Shown piece by piece: positions 1 to 35,776 of a stretch of 64,000 nucleotides of DNA. This DNA comes from Chinchilla lanigera (Eukaryota > Chordata > Mammalia > Rodentia > Chinchillidae). Every line of letters begins with the position of its first letter. The first letter of the stretch is position 1. Under the pieces are notes generated by a model, which made no database searches, was not told the origin of the DNA, and saw only the letters and a list, made by a program, of their open reading frames with translations. The DNA lies in assembly GCF_000276665.1 (NCBI RefSeq), contig NW_004955481.1:4454523-4518522 (forward strand), given 5' to 3'. Made by a program: the position numbers and the translations under genes.

Positions 1-143
1 CTTTTGAGACAGGGTCTCGCTATGCAGTTCAGGCTGGCCTTGAGCTCACTTTGTAGCCCAGGCTGGTCTCAAACTCACAATGATCCTCCTGCTTCAGCCT
101 GCTGAGTTCTGGTATTACAGGCGTGCACCACCATGCCCGGCTC
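1..143 (-). repeat. B1 SINE
   Basis: Antisense B1 cut by the window edge: GAGACAGGGTCTCGCTATGC at its start, GGCGTGCACCACCATGCCC at its end. Confidence 0.9.
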
Positions 144-600
144 TGGTGTATGTCATTTTATTTATCTGGGCCAAGCTTGTGGAGTCCAACCGTACAGCGG
201 GTAGTCAAAGACAACCCTGCTAAGTCACCAGTGTAAGAGTACAGCAGAGGAAAAGAATACAGCATTTGAGGTAGGAAAGAACGAAAAAGCTAGTTGGAAA
301 AGGAAGAGAAAGATGAGAGAGGCCCATCATGGAAGCCCAAGAAAAAATTGACTAGTTAGCAGGGTCAGGTGAGATGAGAGGGGAAGAAGGCCACTGGGTT
401 TGCCTATGGGAAACTGCTGGTGGCCTTTGCCTAAGCTGTTCTAATAAAGGGGCAGATGGCTGTGGTGGTGTAGGTGGCTTGACTAGAAGCAGGGGAGTCT
501 TTGAGTTTACTGAAGGTAGAGCTTGAGCCTCCTATACTGGTGGGCACTAGAGCTGTGCAATATGCCTATTCAGTGAATGAGTTTAAAAACTTGGATTGAA

Positions 601-975
601 GCTGGAAGTGGTGGCACATTCCTGTAGTCCCAGCACTTGGGAGGCTGAGGCAGAATTGCTGTGAGTTTGAGGTCAGTCTGGGTTACACAGTAAGTTCAAG
701 TCCAGCCTGAGCTATATAACTTCTGAGACCCTGTCTCAAAACAAAACAACAACAACAAAACCTCTTGTATTGAAAAAGGTAGAGGAGCTGGGGATGTAGC
801 TCCGCAACACAGTACCTGCCCGGCAAACTATGAGGTCCTGAGTTCTATTCCCGGTGACCCCCGCAAAAAATAGAAGGTGCTTTTTTGGGGGCCAGGGATA
901 TAGCCTAGCAGCACAGCACCAACCTGGCAAGCGCAAGGTCATAAGTTTGATTCCCGGTACCAAAAAAAAAAAAAA
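601..975 (+). repeat. B1 followed by two ID SINEs
   Basis: B1 at 601-764 (GTGGTGGCACATTCCTGTAG to CTGTCTCAAAAC), a diverged ID at 785-870 and a second ID at 888-975 ending CCCGGTACC plus poly(A). Confidence 0.85.
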
Positions 976-1052
976 GAAGAAAGAAAGAAAGGAAAGGATA
1001 AAGAGACTATGCAGTGGCCAAAAGAGAAACAGCATTGACAGAATGTTTTATT

Positions 1053-1345
1053 TAAGAGGCTGAGGCCAGCCTGAACTACATAGTAAGACCCTGTCTCAAA
1101 AAAACAAAATTTTACCTGGTGTGGTGGCACAGACCTGTAATCCCAGCCTTCTGGAGGCTGAGGAAGAATTGCCATGAGTTCCAGGCTGGCCTGGGTTATA
1201 TAGTGAGTTCAAGGCCAGCTTGAACTACATAGTGAGACTCTATCTCAAAAAAAATATAAAATGGGCTGAAGATGTAGCTCAATAGAAATCTTGCTTAGTA
1301 TGCACAAGGCCCTGGGTTCAATCCCCAGCTCTGCAACTGCCCTGC
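1053..1345 (+). repeat. B1 fragment, B1, and ID in tandem
   Basis: A 3' B1 fragment at 1053-1109, a full B1 at 1112-1258 and an old ID at 1262-1345 (GATGTAGCTCAATAG, TTCAATCCCCAGC). The B1-then-ID order resembles the B1-dID chimera. Confidence 0.8.
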
Positions 1346-1402
1346 AAAGAATGTTTTGTTTAAAGAGATGTTGATAGCCTGTAAAGGGAGGTGGGCAGTG
1401 AC

Positions 1403-1532
1403 AGCCAGTAGAGGGAGAAGGTGAGCAGGTGCACACTTGTATCCTAGCACTTAGGGAGGCTGAGGCACGAGCCCAAGTTAGAGTCCTGCCCGGACGATTT
1501 AATGAGAACTTGTCTGTAAATAAATAAGAAGA
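1403..1532 (+). repeat. Diverged B1-related SINE
   Basis: GTATCCTAGCACTTAGGGAG and GAGAACTTGTCTGTAAATAA keep only the B1 outline. Confidence 0.6.
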
Positions 1533-1828
1533 GGGTGAGATTCTGGGCGGTACCTATAGTATAGATGCTTTGGGCATGATGATGGAAGGATACCTCATCC
1601 CCAAGCTGGAATTGAAGTGGGTAGAAGCAGTCACAGGATGTGATGGTGAAATTATCTGCCAAGAGGAATAGTAGCAGTGCAGGAGTTCCTCGGAAAGTGC
1701 TTGAAGTCATTTGTTCACTTAATATGTTTTGAGTACTTACTCTGCTATGGAAAACCGGAGGAGCTGACCAGGACCTGTTGAAGGATGACCAAGTGCTGCT
1801 GAAGACCCTGTGTAATCAGCTTTTCTTC

Positions 1829-2180
1829 TCTTTTTTTTTTTTTTTTCCCTAAACAAGTCTTGCTATGTAGTTTGTGCTGGGTTTGAATGCACTATGTAGC
1901 CCAGGCTGGTCTTGAACTTGCAGTGATCCTCTTGTATCAGTGTCCTCCCAAGTGCTGGGATTATGGGCATGTGCCAGTATGTCTGGCCTGGCTTCCCTTT
2001 CTTTCTTTTTTTTTTTCTTTTTGAGACAGGGTCTCACTATGCAATTCAGGCTGGCCTTGAGCTCACTTTGTAGCCCAGCTGGCCTTGAATTCACAATGAT
2101 CCTCCTGCCTCAGCCTCCTGAGTGCTGGGGTTACGGGTGTACGCCACCATGCCCGGCTTTAGAATTAGCATTTTTGGGTG

Positions 2181-2211
<31 letters not shown>

Positions 2212-2285
2212 GGTACCAAGAATCGAACTCACTACCTCGTGCTTGCCAGGCAGGCGCTGTGCCACTGTACTATCTCCCTGGCCCT
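1829..2285 (-). repeat. Two B1 SINEs and one ID, all antisense
   Basis: B1 at 1829-1986, B1 at 2005-2158, and ID at 2179-2285 (poly-T then GGTACCAAGAATCGAACTC). Confidence 0.85.
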
Positions 2286-2689
2286 TAGCTTCCTTTTCTT
2301 AAGCAAGCCTCTAATCCTCAAAGGACAAACCTATGGCTGGAGTTCAGCTTAATGACAGGGTTCTTTCTTCATCTGTGTGAGGCCCTAGATTCAATCCCTA
2401 GCACACCAGAAAGTTGGAGTTCTACCCAGGGATACCCTGGCCAGGCTCTGCACTCCTGGGACAAGTTCTGGAGCTGCCCTTCCTCGGCTTGATCCCAGTG
2501 CACTCCTAATCACCAGTTCCAGTGATGCTTCTTCCAAGAAGTCTTCCATAATCCCTGACCCTGTCTCCAGTCTGGGGCAGGTGACCCTTGTTCTGTGCTC
2601 CCTCTATCTGCAACACACTGTTCTTGTGAACCTCCCCTGCATCCCTCTCCTCACCTCTTCCTTCAGCTCTTTGACAGCAGGGACTGTTT

Positions 2690-2818
2690 GTTTTTTTTTT
2701 TTTTTTTTCCTGAGACAGGATCTTGCTCTGTATTTTAGGCTGGCCTTGGACTTGTGGCAACCCTCTGCCTCAGCCTCCCAAATGCTAGGATTACAGGTGT
2801 GCAACAGCACACCTGGCC
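2690..2818 (-). repeat. B1 SINE
   Basis: Short antisense B1 with poly-T tail, TCCTGAGACAGGATCTTGC to CACACCTGGCC. Confidence 0.85.
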
Positions 2819-2848
2819 TTATGTTGTTCTTTTTAAGCCTCTGTATTG

Positions 2849-2941
2849 GGGTTGGGGATATAGCTCAGTGGCATAAGCGCCTGCCTGGCAAGTACAAGGT
2901 CGTGAGTTCGATCCCTGGTACCGCAAAAAAAAAAAAAAAAG
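2849..2941 (+). repeat. ID SINE
   Basis: GGTTGGGGATATAGCTCAG, box-B-like GTCGTGAGTTCGATCCC, GGTACC and an A-tail; it ends about 110 bases before the PROCA1 exon at 3053. Confidence 0.9.
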
Positions 2942-3052
2942 CCTCTATATCTCTATGATGCAGCAGGGCCCAGACTTTCTCAGGACACATTTGATGAACA
3001 AGTGGCATGGGTAGGGAGCGGCTGTTGCCACTGCCGCTCTGTACTCTCTCAG

Positions 3053-3136
3053 ATGTAAACAGGTTACCCAGCTGGGAGAGAAGACATCTGCTGCCTGGGT
3101 TGACATCTAGCACTGATGCATCTACCTTCTCTGAAG
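3053..3136 (+). CDS. PROCA1: PROCA1 exon encoding DVNRLPSWERRH
   Basis: A pyrimidine-rich acceptor ends at 3052 and the donor GTGGGT starts at 3137. The exon starts in phase 1 (the G of an Asp codon must come from an upstream exon) and ends in phase 1. If the upstream sequence is retained, the ATG at 3007 is in frame. Confidence 0.85.
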
Positions 3137-4648
3137 GTGGGTCCTTGTCCCTGGCCTCAGGTAGCTGGCACCCTGGTGGAGGGAAGGATGTTTGGTCCTG
3201 AAGGGGTTACCAGGTGCCTTTCTTGTTCCCTTCCTTAAGGCCCGATCACAGTACCCATTTCCTTAGAGCTTTTTGGGGGAGGGTATTGAGATAGGGTTTT
3301 CCTAGTCCCACCTCCTTTGCAGAGCACTTTATCGTACGTGAATATCTTTGACACGTGTGAATTGAGTCTTCTCCTAAATCCTGCAAACTGGGTATTACTA
3401 CCATATCATTTTGAAGATAAGGAAATGAAGGCTCAGAGAAGTAATTTGCCCTAGGTCACCCAGCTAGTGAGCCAAGACTGACCTTAGGACTGACTCCCAA
3501 GTACAGGGTGTGTGCCACTGTGCTGCCTTTGCTCTGTTCAGCAGTAGTGGTGAAACTTAAGGTAGGGATGCTAGTCCAAGGTCCTGCCACACATGGCTCC
3601 CCACCCCATTCCCCAACCCTGGGATAGAGAAAGGGTACAGGATGAAAGGAAAGGTCACCACGTGAGTCTCAGGGATAGGGTATATGGGGATCTTTAGGGA
3701 AATGCCTGGGCACTACTATCTCATCTCTTGCACTTTTTGGCCACCTTGCCTTCCATACCCTTGGCCTGGGTTTGTTCCTGGCTGGTGGCCAGCATGAGCT
3801 CTTGCCCCAATTCTGCCGCTTGTGGGAGTTGGATAGAGGCACAATCCTTACGGCCCGTGAGGAAGCCTAGCCAGCCAGCGTGTTCTGCCGGGCCGCCAAG
3901 GAACTCATCAGTCCAGCCCACTTCCTCCCGCGGTCATCTCATGCCAGGGGCACAGGCAAGAGGGCCCCTCATCGTCCCCTGCCTGGAGTGTGAGATCTTG
4001 GGCTTCTGGCCCAGGAGAGGTACACAATTACCTAATGGGTTTATGTTTTAGATGGTGCGAAGGGGAGAGCCAGGGTGGACTGGAGCCCAAAGCAGGGACA
4101 GAGGTGAAGCAGCAGGGGCTGCCATGGGAAACTCACGCAGCTGAGCGGAGGCGGCAGGAGCCTTTATTCAAGGGGACTGTCCTAACCCTAGTTCCCATCC
4201 CAGCAGCTTGTTTGCTGAGAAAGTGGACCTGGCATCTGTGCTGCCTGACAGGGTACAGGGGATGCAGGCTGGTGTGGGTTGTTAACTCTGTGCTTCTAGG
4301 GGAGAGAATGGGAACTTGAATATGGAGCAAGGGCAGGATGGAGGGGAGGGTGGGATAGGGAGAAGTGAGAAAGTGAAAAGTGTCAGGAGCCGGAAGGAAA
4401 GGGGCTGGAAGGAGAATGAAAGTGGGCAGGGGAGGGATGAGCAAGAAGGATCAGTGCAGGAGCTGGGTGTGGTGATACAAACATCCTCGGGGGCTAAGGC
4501 AAGACGGATCATAAGAGGATCACAAGTTCCAGGCCAGCCTGTGAACCCTGTCTCAAAGTGAGAAACAGGGGCTGGGGATATAGCTCAGTGGCACAAGCAC
4601 CTGCCTGGCAAGCATGAGGTTGTGAGTTCGATTCCCGGTTCCAAAGCA

Positions 4649-4690
<42 letters not shown>

Positions 4691-6400
4691 CATGCTGCAG
4701 TGGTCAGGTCTGTGCTTCTCTAGGCTTGGGTTGCCACACCATGTTTTGGGGCCAAAGTGCATCAGGGCCCGTGAAGGTCAGATGAGCCCAGCAGCTGTTA
4801 ATTCTTAGCTGCTGGGTGAGGGCAGGAGTCAGCAGAGGGCCTGGAAGGTGAACTCCTGTAGAAGGAAGGGGAATTAAGTGACAGGATGTCACAGGGCAGA
4901 GTGGGGGACTTGGGAGGACCTCCTGTATACCAGACAGGGCACTACACATTTTCCAGGGAGCCTGCAAGAGCAGATGCTTCCTGCAGTGGGTGGCAGACAG
5001 GCAGTGCTCTTACCAGTACTGACAGAACTACTGGGTGGGGGCATATAAATTCAGTGAGGCCTTTGGATTGAGGATGCCCCTCTCTCAGGTGAATGCAAGG
5101 AGTCTGACAGGTGCTGCTGGAAACACACACAGTGTGCCAGGCACATCATCCACCCCTTCTCTGACTGTGGCCACCACAACCTGCATCTACACTCTGTCGG
5201 CCGCTGTGACTGTGACTCCAGGTGAGAGGACCCTCCTTGGGGGATCCATGGCAGAGCCCCCACTCTCTGTCTCCCCCTCAGCCTTTGGTTTTGCTCTTTA
5301 GCTTTGGCTTGGCAGTGCTAGCCCAACCCCAGCTAGGAAACCTTGTTGTGCTCCAAGAGCAAGGGGGAAGTCTTTCAGCAGTCTGGTCAACCCTAGCCAC
5401 AGCCCACAGTCCCTCTGCCTTCTTTCTCTGGACCCCTGGGGGTTGTGGTGGTCAAGGAACCACATGTGGTCAGAGTCCCATGTGTGGCAGGCTAAAGGAC
5501 TGCTCAGAGAAGGCAAACAGCAGCAGCTCTTGGGACTCGAATTCAACCTGCTCCCGAGATGTGGGCTCAACCTGCTTCAACATCAGCCAGAGCCCTTGCT
5601 TTCCGCTCATCCCAGAGGAAAAGTGTGTGGAGCGGTTCTGGTATGGCTGGTGCGTGCTGGCAGGCTGAGGGAGGAGGGGCTCCAGGGGTTCCAATCTGTC
5701 AACCTTCTCTTTATGTCCTCCTCCTCCCAGGTGCAAAAGCTACAGGCCTGTCTCCGTGGCAGTGATCCACCATCCTATCCACCATGAGTGTGGGACAGAT
5801 GACCTACATGAGGAAGAAGAAGAAGAGGAAGAGGAGGAAGAAGAAAGCAAGCCTTCCATCCCAACCCAGGTGGGACCCATTGTTATGCCCACTGACCTGG
5901 GCATGGGCACAGTCCCTGGGGCCCCTGACTCAGCAGCGCCCATCACCATCTGGCGCTCTGAGAGCCCCACAGGGAAGGGCCAGGGTAACAAGGTGATCAA
6001 GAAGATAAAGAAGAAAAAGGAAAACGAAAAAGACAAAGACAAAGAGGAGGAAATGACAGATGAGAAGGCAAAACCGAAGAAAAAAGTCAAGAAGGGGAAG
6101 TTGATGAAGAAGAAAAGTCCAGTGAAATCAGAGTCTTCACCTGCAGATTTGAGCCCAAGAGAGTTGGCCCGGATGTCAGAGTCCAGCCCAGAAAGCCGCG
6201 CAGACCTGGACAGTGAGGACAGTTACCACAAGAAGCAGCAAGACGAACACTCTAGTGAGGATATCCTGGAGTCGTCATCACCCAGAAGAAGGGAGAAGAG
6301 CACCACCCAGGCCAAGAAGAATGGGACAAAGACCTCCTCACAAGCCAGGAAGGTGACCAAGAGGAAATCTCCCCCACTGTCCAGCCCCAATCTCAGTTGA
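3053..6400 (+). CDS. PROCA1: PROCA1, cyclin-A1-interacting, PLA2-like protein (first exon not located)
   Basis: Coding exons are 3053-3136, 5089-5221, 5491-5649 and 5731-6400; all three introns are GT-AG and the frame is continuous to the TGA at 6398-6400. The translation matches what I know of mammalian PROCA1: an N-terminal stretch with DVNRLPSWERRH, a cysteine-rich phospholipase-A2-like block, then a long acidic and lysine/serine-rich tail ending in RKSPPLSSPNLS. The family is described as a partner of cyclin A1, mainly testicular. The PLA2-like core has CCWKHTQC at 5112-5135: the His of the PLA2 active site is kept but the following Asp is replaced by Thr, so catalysis is unlikely (inference). 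The true first exon was not found; an in-frame ATG at 3007 reads straight into exon 3053 and would give 363 codons. Downstream, SUPT6H converges from the other strand. Confidence 0.9.
3345..3505 (-). repeat. MIR
   Basis: GATAAGGAAATGAAGGCTCA and GGTCACCCAGCTAGTGAGC are the MIR core read antisense. In PROCA1 intron after exon 3136. Confidence 0.75.
3720..4032. other. Repeat-free CpG-containing block in PROCA1 intron
   Basis: This is GC-rich unique sequence with open frames on both strands (minus 3721-3921, 66 codons ending KKCKR; plus 3728-4051, 107 codons). I recognise neither product. It could be an alternative exon, a regulatory block or chance. Confidence 0.3.
4461..4690 (+). repeat. B1 fragment plus ID SINE
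   Basis: Diverged B1 at 4461-4566, then ID at 4569-4690 with intact A box and a 40-base A-rich tail. Confidence 0.85.
5089..5221 (+). CDS. PROCA1: PROCA1 exon with the PLA2-like cysteine core
   Basis: The exon lies between acceptor TCTCAG and donor GTGAGA. It encodes ECKESDRCCWKHTQC followed by HIIHPFSDCGHHNLHLHS and VGRCDCDS. The cysteine spacing resembles the secreted phospholipase A2 CCxxHDxC motif, with Thr at the Asp position. It joins in frame to both neighbours. Confidence 0.9.
5731..6400 (+). CDS. PROCA1: PROCA1 terminal coding exon, poly-Glu and Lys-rich tail
   Basis: The exon starts after CTCCTCCCAG. It encodes CKSYRPVSVAVIHHP, a run of 12 Glu at about 5811-5846, the PITIWRSESPTGKGQG segment, a Lys/Glu-rich block at about 5988-6125 and a Ser-rich C terminus. 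The charged, low-complexity composition suggests a disordered tail with nuclear-type basic clusters (inference). Confidence 0.93.
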
Positions 6401-6413
6401 GAGCAGCATGAAG

Positions 6414-6419
6414 AATAAA
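6414..6419 (+). promoter_or_regulatory. PROCA1 polyadenylation signal AATAAA
   Basis: A canonical AATAAA lies 14 bases after the PROCA1 stop codon, implying a very short 3' UTR. A second AATAAA at 6749-6754 could give a longer transcript end. Confidence 0.7.
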
Positions 6420-6754
6420 TGGCATCAAGCCGGTAGCTCACCTCCTGCTGCTATTTTCCTTCCAACAGGGCTACTTCTTGCGGGAGGCAGAGAGCTCCGA
6501 GCATACTGGAACCAAGGGCCAGGGACGGGGGGGGGGGGGTTTCCTAAGGGCAATGCAGCTTCCAAGGAAATCCATGGGAAGATAAGTGGGAGGGAAACAG
6601 AGGGACAGGTGTTTCTTTGTACCATCCTAGGACCAGGGTAGAAGAGTACCTCTGGGCTGGGGCAGGAGGGTGGGCTTCCTGCCCCTGGGAGACTGGTACA
6701 TGTGAAACCTACTTCTGGGATAGGGCAGTACTATGCAGCAGTACCACCAATAAA

Positions 6755-7464
6755 CTGGACCTTTTCACCCTCTCTGCTACTGTGCCTGGCCTTTCCCTCC
6801 TTATGTGGCCCTAGGGAAGGTGCTTACGGCACCACAGGGGACATGACCTTCCTGTCCGTTGTGGTCCTGTTCCTGCTAGACCCTTGCAGAACTTTTGTGC
6901 TTAAGCCAGCCCCTTCCCCTGGCTCTTGCCAACACACAGCCAAAGAGCTCCTGACTGAAGAGCAAGGGGAGGGAGCTCACCAAGTCTGGGCAGCAGTGGC
7001 CCTTTCTGACTTTTTGCTTTGCCCCATGCAGAGGAAAGGGAGGGAGAAGCCTCATGTCCCAGCAGTGACTCACAAAGCTGTGAGATGAAGCTCTTGTGAG
7101 AAAACTGAGTGATCAGGATTTAGAACAAAGAATCAGTGGAGCTGTGGTGTGGGGTGGGGAAGAGGGACTGGAGCCAAAGGGCTGGCTGGGCCCAAGCCAG
7201 GAAGAGGGGTTGGGGTGGGAAGTGGACTCCCCTGCAACATCCCGGTTCCCCTTCCCCAGGCCTCTGTGTGGGAGCAGTGTGCAAGTGTGTGTGGCAGAAA
7301 CCCTGATTCATTTAGGGGTTGTCAGAGACCAAGGAATAGCTGGGCAGGGGGTAAAAGGGGAGTACAGGGGCTCAAGTTGAGGGGCTCTAGATTTACTTTA
7401 GGAAGCACTTTCTCTACTATGCAGGCAAGACTGGCCGCAGAGTCAGCAGGCAGCTGCGTCCATG
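6755..7464. other. Unique sequence between PROCA1 and SUPT6H 3' ends
   Basis: No SINE and no recognisable exon is seen here; it is moderately GC-rich unique sequence. It separates the tail-to-tail PROCA1 (+) and SUPT6H (-) genes and may include alternative 3' UTR of either. Confidence 0.5.
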
Positions 7465-7562
7465 TGATAACAGTAGCTCGTATTTATGAAGCACCAGGCA
7501 CTGTGCTAAGTAGTTCACACCTGGCATGGCAGGTCCTCACAGCAGACTGGTAATGCGGGTAT
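7465..7562 (-). repeat. MIR
   Basis: ACCAGGCACTGTGCTAAGTAG is the MIR signature. The U6 fragment at 7572 is inserted at its edge. Confidence 0.7.
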
Positions 7563-7571
7563 CACCATCTC

Positions 7572-7608
7572 CCTTTCAATTTTAGTACGTGTGCTGCCGA
7601 AGCGAGCA
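7572..7608 (-). pseudogene. U6 snRNA 5' fragment, tailless retropseudogene
   Basis: Read on the minus strand, it matches U6 from nucleotide 2 to about 35 (TGCTCGCTTCGGCAGCACA, then TACTAAAATTG). The remaining two thirds of U6 are missing and there is no poly(A). A 9-base duplication CACCATCTC flanks it at 7563-7571 and 7609-7617. It sits in or next to a MIR just outside the SUPT6H 3' end. Confidence 0.8.
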
Positions 7609-7744
7609 CACCATCTCAGATAGGAAAGCCAGCTTAACACAACAAAAGATGGCACAGGACAGTAACCTCACGCAGTCTGAAGCAGAAGCTCTGCTCTGAA
7701 ACCACCTGTTGAGCGGAGAGCTGGAGAGAGGGAAGCTTGGGCGA

Positions 7745-8331
7745 GTGCTCTGTAGAAACACTGTTTATTCAAATGACAGGCAGGAAGCGCAGTGGCAGCA
7801 GGTGGATGACCAGGCAGGGGCTGGCAGGTTAGCACTGTTCCCTTATGTCCCCCACAGTCCTGCTTTGACAGCCACCAGGATGTAACCAGGATCAGAAACG
7901 CTTTCCCTCCTCTCCTTCCTGCCCCAAACTGAATAAATAGCATCCCTCTCCCCACAAAGGCTGGGGGAAACACACATGCTGAGCTTGGTGCCCCTTCACA
8001 GCCCAGAGTCAGGTGAGGGCAGAAGCTCAAAATGGCTTGTATGGAGCAGAAAACAAAACTGCTCCACTCTCTCATCTTCTTCCTCCCTGCCATACTCCCT
8101 CCCACCCTGGTCCCAGGACGGGTGGTCTGTGAACGTCTGAAGTGGGAAAACTGCTGCCTGGCATACACTGAGCTCAAGCTCACAAGGCCATCAGTCTGTC
8201 ACCCATCCAGGCCGACCACCAAAGAGACTGCCACTTCACACCATTTATGGACAGAAAAAGAGGGCGGGGAGTGAGGCGGTGGTAGGCCTTTCACAGCCTC
8301 AGAGGTAACCAGAGTCCAAAAAGCAGGCCTC
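7745..8331 (-). other. SUPT6H: SUPT6H 3' UTR (inferred extent)
   Basis: This is SINE-free sequence between the SUPT6H stop codon and the first minus-strand AATAAA. Its extent is inferred from that signal only. Confidence 0.55.
7764..7769 (-). promoter_or_regulatory. Candidate SUPT6H polyadenylation signal
   Basis: TTTATT on the plus strand reads AATAAA on the minus strand, about 560 bases beyond the SUPT6H stop. It would place the cleavage site near 7745. I cannot exclude a more distal site. Confidence 0.6.
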
Positions 8332-33336
<25,005 letters not shown>

Positions 33337-33585
33337 TCACAGCCTGCCTGAAAATGACTAGGGGAGGGAGGGAAGTAAGGAGAAAAAATGAGACATATGA
33401 TTTTACAGAGGGCTCTTAAAGCTTCCCACAAAAAGCCTTTAAGCCATTTGCCCTGGCCCTGCCTACTCAATCATTTCCACTTGGGGAGAAGAATGTAGGA
33501 CACTGATGGCTAGGACTGGGGGTATATTCTGATTCAGTGGCATAGCACTTACTTCACATGCATGAGGCCCTGGGTTCAAACCTTA

Positions 33586-33599
33586 GGCACACACACACA

Positions 33600-33637
<38 letters not shown>
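33586..33637 (+). repeat. (CA)n microsatellite
   Basis: Near-pure CA repeat at the end of an ID-like element, 240 bases upstream of the first SUPT6H coding exon on the transcript. Confidence 0.95.
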
Positions 33638-33639
<2 letters not shown>

Positions 33640-34029
33640 TGGTTCTATCTTCTTCCATTTCCCATTCTTCCCAGGGTTGCTTTCTTGTGTGTACTTTAAG
33701 AAAAAAAAGGCTGTTACACTGGATTTGTATAGGCATCACTTCTTTTACCCAGAGACTTTTGCCTTACTATTTGGAGGCAGGAATAGGCAGAAGAGGAAAG
33801 AAATTAACATAGGATGAATTATGTAGGGAGGAATGTGGTAGATTTTGCTCTTAGGAAGCTGAGAAACGAGTAAGTGCCAGTTTTGTGAACACCTGCATAT
33901 ACGTTACCCTTGGCTATTAGCAGAGTCAGAAAAAATCCTTCCTTTTGTGTGTGTGCATGCTAGAAATAAACTCAGCTAGGTAAGCATGCTATCCAGCAAA
34001 TCACTTTTCAATAGATCAAACAAACTTGA

Positions 34030-34138
34030 GCCTATAGTAGGGCTCACTGCGTAGCAAGGGTAGCTTCAAACTCACAGTAATCCTCCTGTCTTGGTCTACA
34101 AGTGCTGGGATTATAGGCGTGTATCACCACACCTGGCA
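34030..34138 (-). repeat. Old B1-related SINE
   Basis: AAGTGCTGGGATTATAGGCG and ATCACCACACCTGGC identify it; the rest is diverged. Confidence 0.7.
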
Positions 34139-34299
34139 GCAGTGGAAAACTCAAGTTTGCAGGGCCTTGTGTAGGACTTCAACAGCACACATCACACAAA
34201 TCAGAGCACCAAGATCTCATGCTGGAACACTGAAGTTGGCTGCTGATAAACTCGGCACTACTCCTACCCTGGCCTGTACAATGGTTTATGTTTTTCTTT

Positions 34300-34380
34300 T
34301 CTTTTGTGGTACCAGGAATTGAACTCGGACTTGCGCTTGCCAGGTAGGTGCTGTGCCACTGAGGTACATCGTTGGCCCTT
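34300..34380 (-). repeat. ID SINE
   Basis: Flanked by GTACAATGGTTTAT at 34276 and 34381, a likely target duplication. Confidence 0.88.
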
Positions 34381-34672
34381 GTACAATGGTTTATTACTAT
34401 ATGTCCTTTTCCTCCATTTTAGACTAAAAACTTCTGGAAAACAGAGATTATACTTAATTGAGAGAATATAAACCATCAAAACATAAACAGTAGTACAAGA
34501 GGCACTGTATAATTCTGTACCAGAAAAGCAGTATCCTTCTAGGCGCTGTGCACTAATTAGGAACTGACTATTATGTATCTGCTACATAAACCTTCAATTT
34601 GGTGGCTCTAATTTTCCTGAAAACTATCCTTACTTATATCGACCAATATCATAACCAATTAAGATTAGCTGA

Positions 34673-34781
34673 GCTTAGGGATGAGGATATAGCTCAGTGG
34701 CACAAACGCCTGCCTGGCAAGTGCAAGGTCCTGAGTTTGATTCCTGGTATCAAAAAAAAAAAAAAAAAAAAAAAGAGTATC
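34673..34781 (+). repeat. ID SINE with 12-base target duplication
   Basis: AAGATTAGCTGA at 34661-34672 and 34782-34793 flanks the element and its A-tail. Confidence 0.92.
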
Positions 34782-35074
34782 AAGATTAGCTGAACTCAAG
34801 AAAACAAAACTGAAAGTATTGCATTCTGATGGAAAAGGCAATGTTCAATTGTAGGCTGAGGTTTCAGATGCCACTCTTTTCCCAAACTTTACTGAGTGCC
34901 TTTACTGAAGGAGGTGACTATCTAATAGAGAGGGAGATATTAAAACAAATAAGGAGCATAAAATAGTTTTCTGACAGATATATAGAGAAGACACTGGAAG
35001 AGAACTGAAAAGGAAAGAAATTTGCAACATACACACAAAACCCAATCAAAACTAATACACGTCTCTTCTTGGAA

Positions 35075-35262
35075 TTTATTGCAAGTGCCAAAGCACTTAA
35101 TAAATATCCAATTAATCCCTACACTGCCCTATGCATTACAGCATACTTCTCTATCCATTCAACAAAGGAGGAAATAGACTCACAGAGGTAAAAACTCTTG
35201 TGCAAAGCAACAGAACTATCAACCAGTACGGTATGTCTGACTCCAAAGTCACACTTCATATC
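35075..35262 (-). repeat. MIR
   Basis: CAAAGGAGGAAATAGACTCA and the MIR-type 3' half, antisense. Confidence 0.65.
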
Positions 35263-35425
35263 AGCAGTTCTCAAAATGCTGTCCAGGGACCACCCCTTCT
35301 TTTCTTTCCTGAGTATGCACTGGAGTTTTTGAGGTTATTATACATGGTATCACAAAAGACTGAATGCAGAAAGAGATAGGAGAATCCGTCTGTATTTTAT
35401 TAAGACAGATGTTAAACAGTTTTGT

Positions 35426-35556
35426 CGCTGGGCATTGTGGCATATGCCTGTAATGCCAGCACTTAGCAGGGTGAGGCAGGAGGACTGCTGCAAGTTCAGG
35501 GCCAGCCTGAACTAACAGTGAGACCCTGTCTCAAAAACAAACAAAACAAAAAAAGG
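35426..35556 (+). repeat. B1 SINE
   Basis: Lacks part of the internal duplicated segment; tail CTCAAAAACAAACAAAAC. Confidence 0.85.
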
Positions 35557-35776
35557 TAGAACATTGCCACTGTAATTGCTAAATTTTTTATTTCTGAAAC
35601 TTATTTCATAGAAGTATGATATGTTAAAAGGTAGTAAACTTACTACTGTAAATCAAATTATTAAGTATTGAAATTATCTCCATTTTAAAATCTTTTCTGT
35701 TAAACATCAATAGAAACCTGGAAAAAAGAAACCTGGAAAATACATTTAACTCACAAATCAACTATTTTGGAATCCT

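Noticed and set aside
1940..2352. Frames with phenylalanine runs and SINE-like peptides
   Set aside because: They translate antisense B1/ID and poly-T tails; the same peptide patterns recur at every SINE in the window.
4133..4512. Pro/Ser/Leu-rich minus-strand frames
   Set aside because: Reverse of a purine-rich GGA/GAA stretch; low complexity, no splice or start context.
33586..33637. CRISPR-like periodic repeat
   Set aside because: It is a simple CA microsatellite in a mammalian intron; no array exists in the window.
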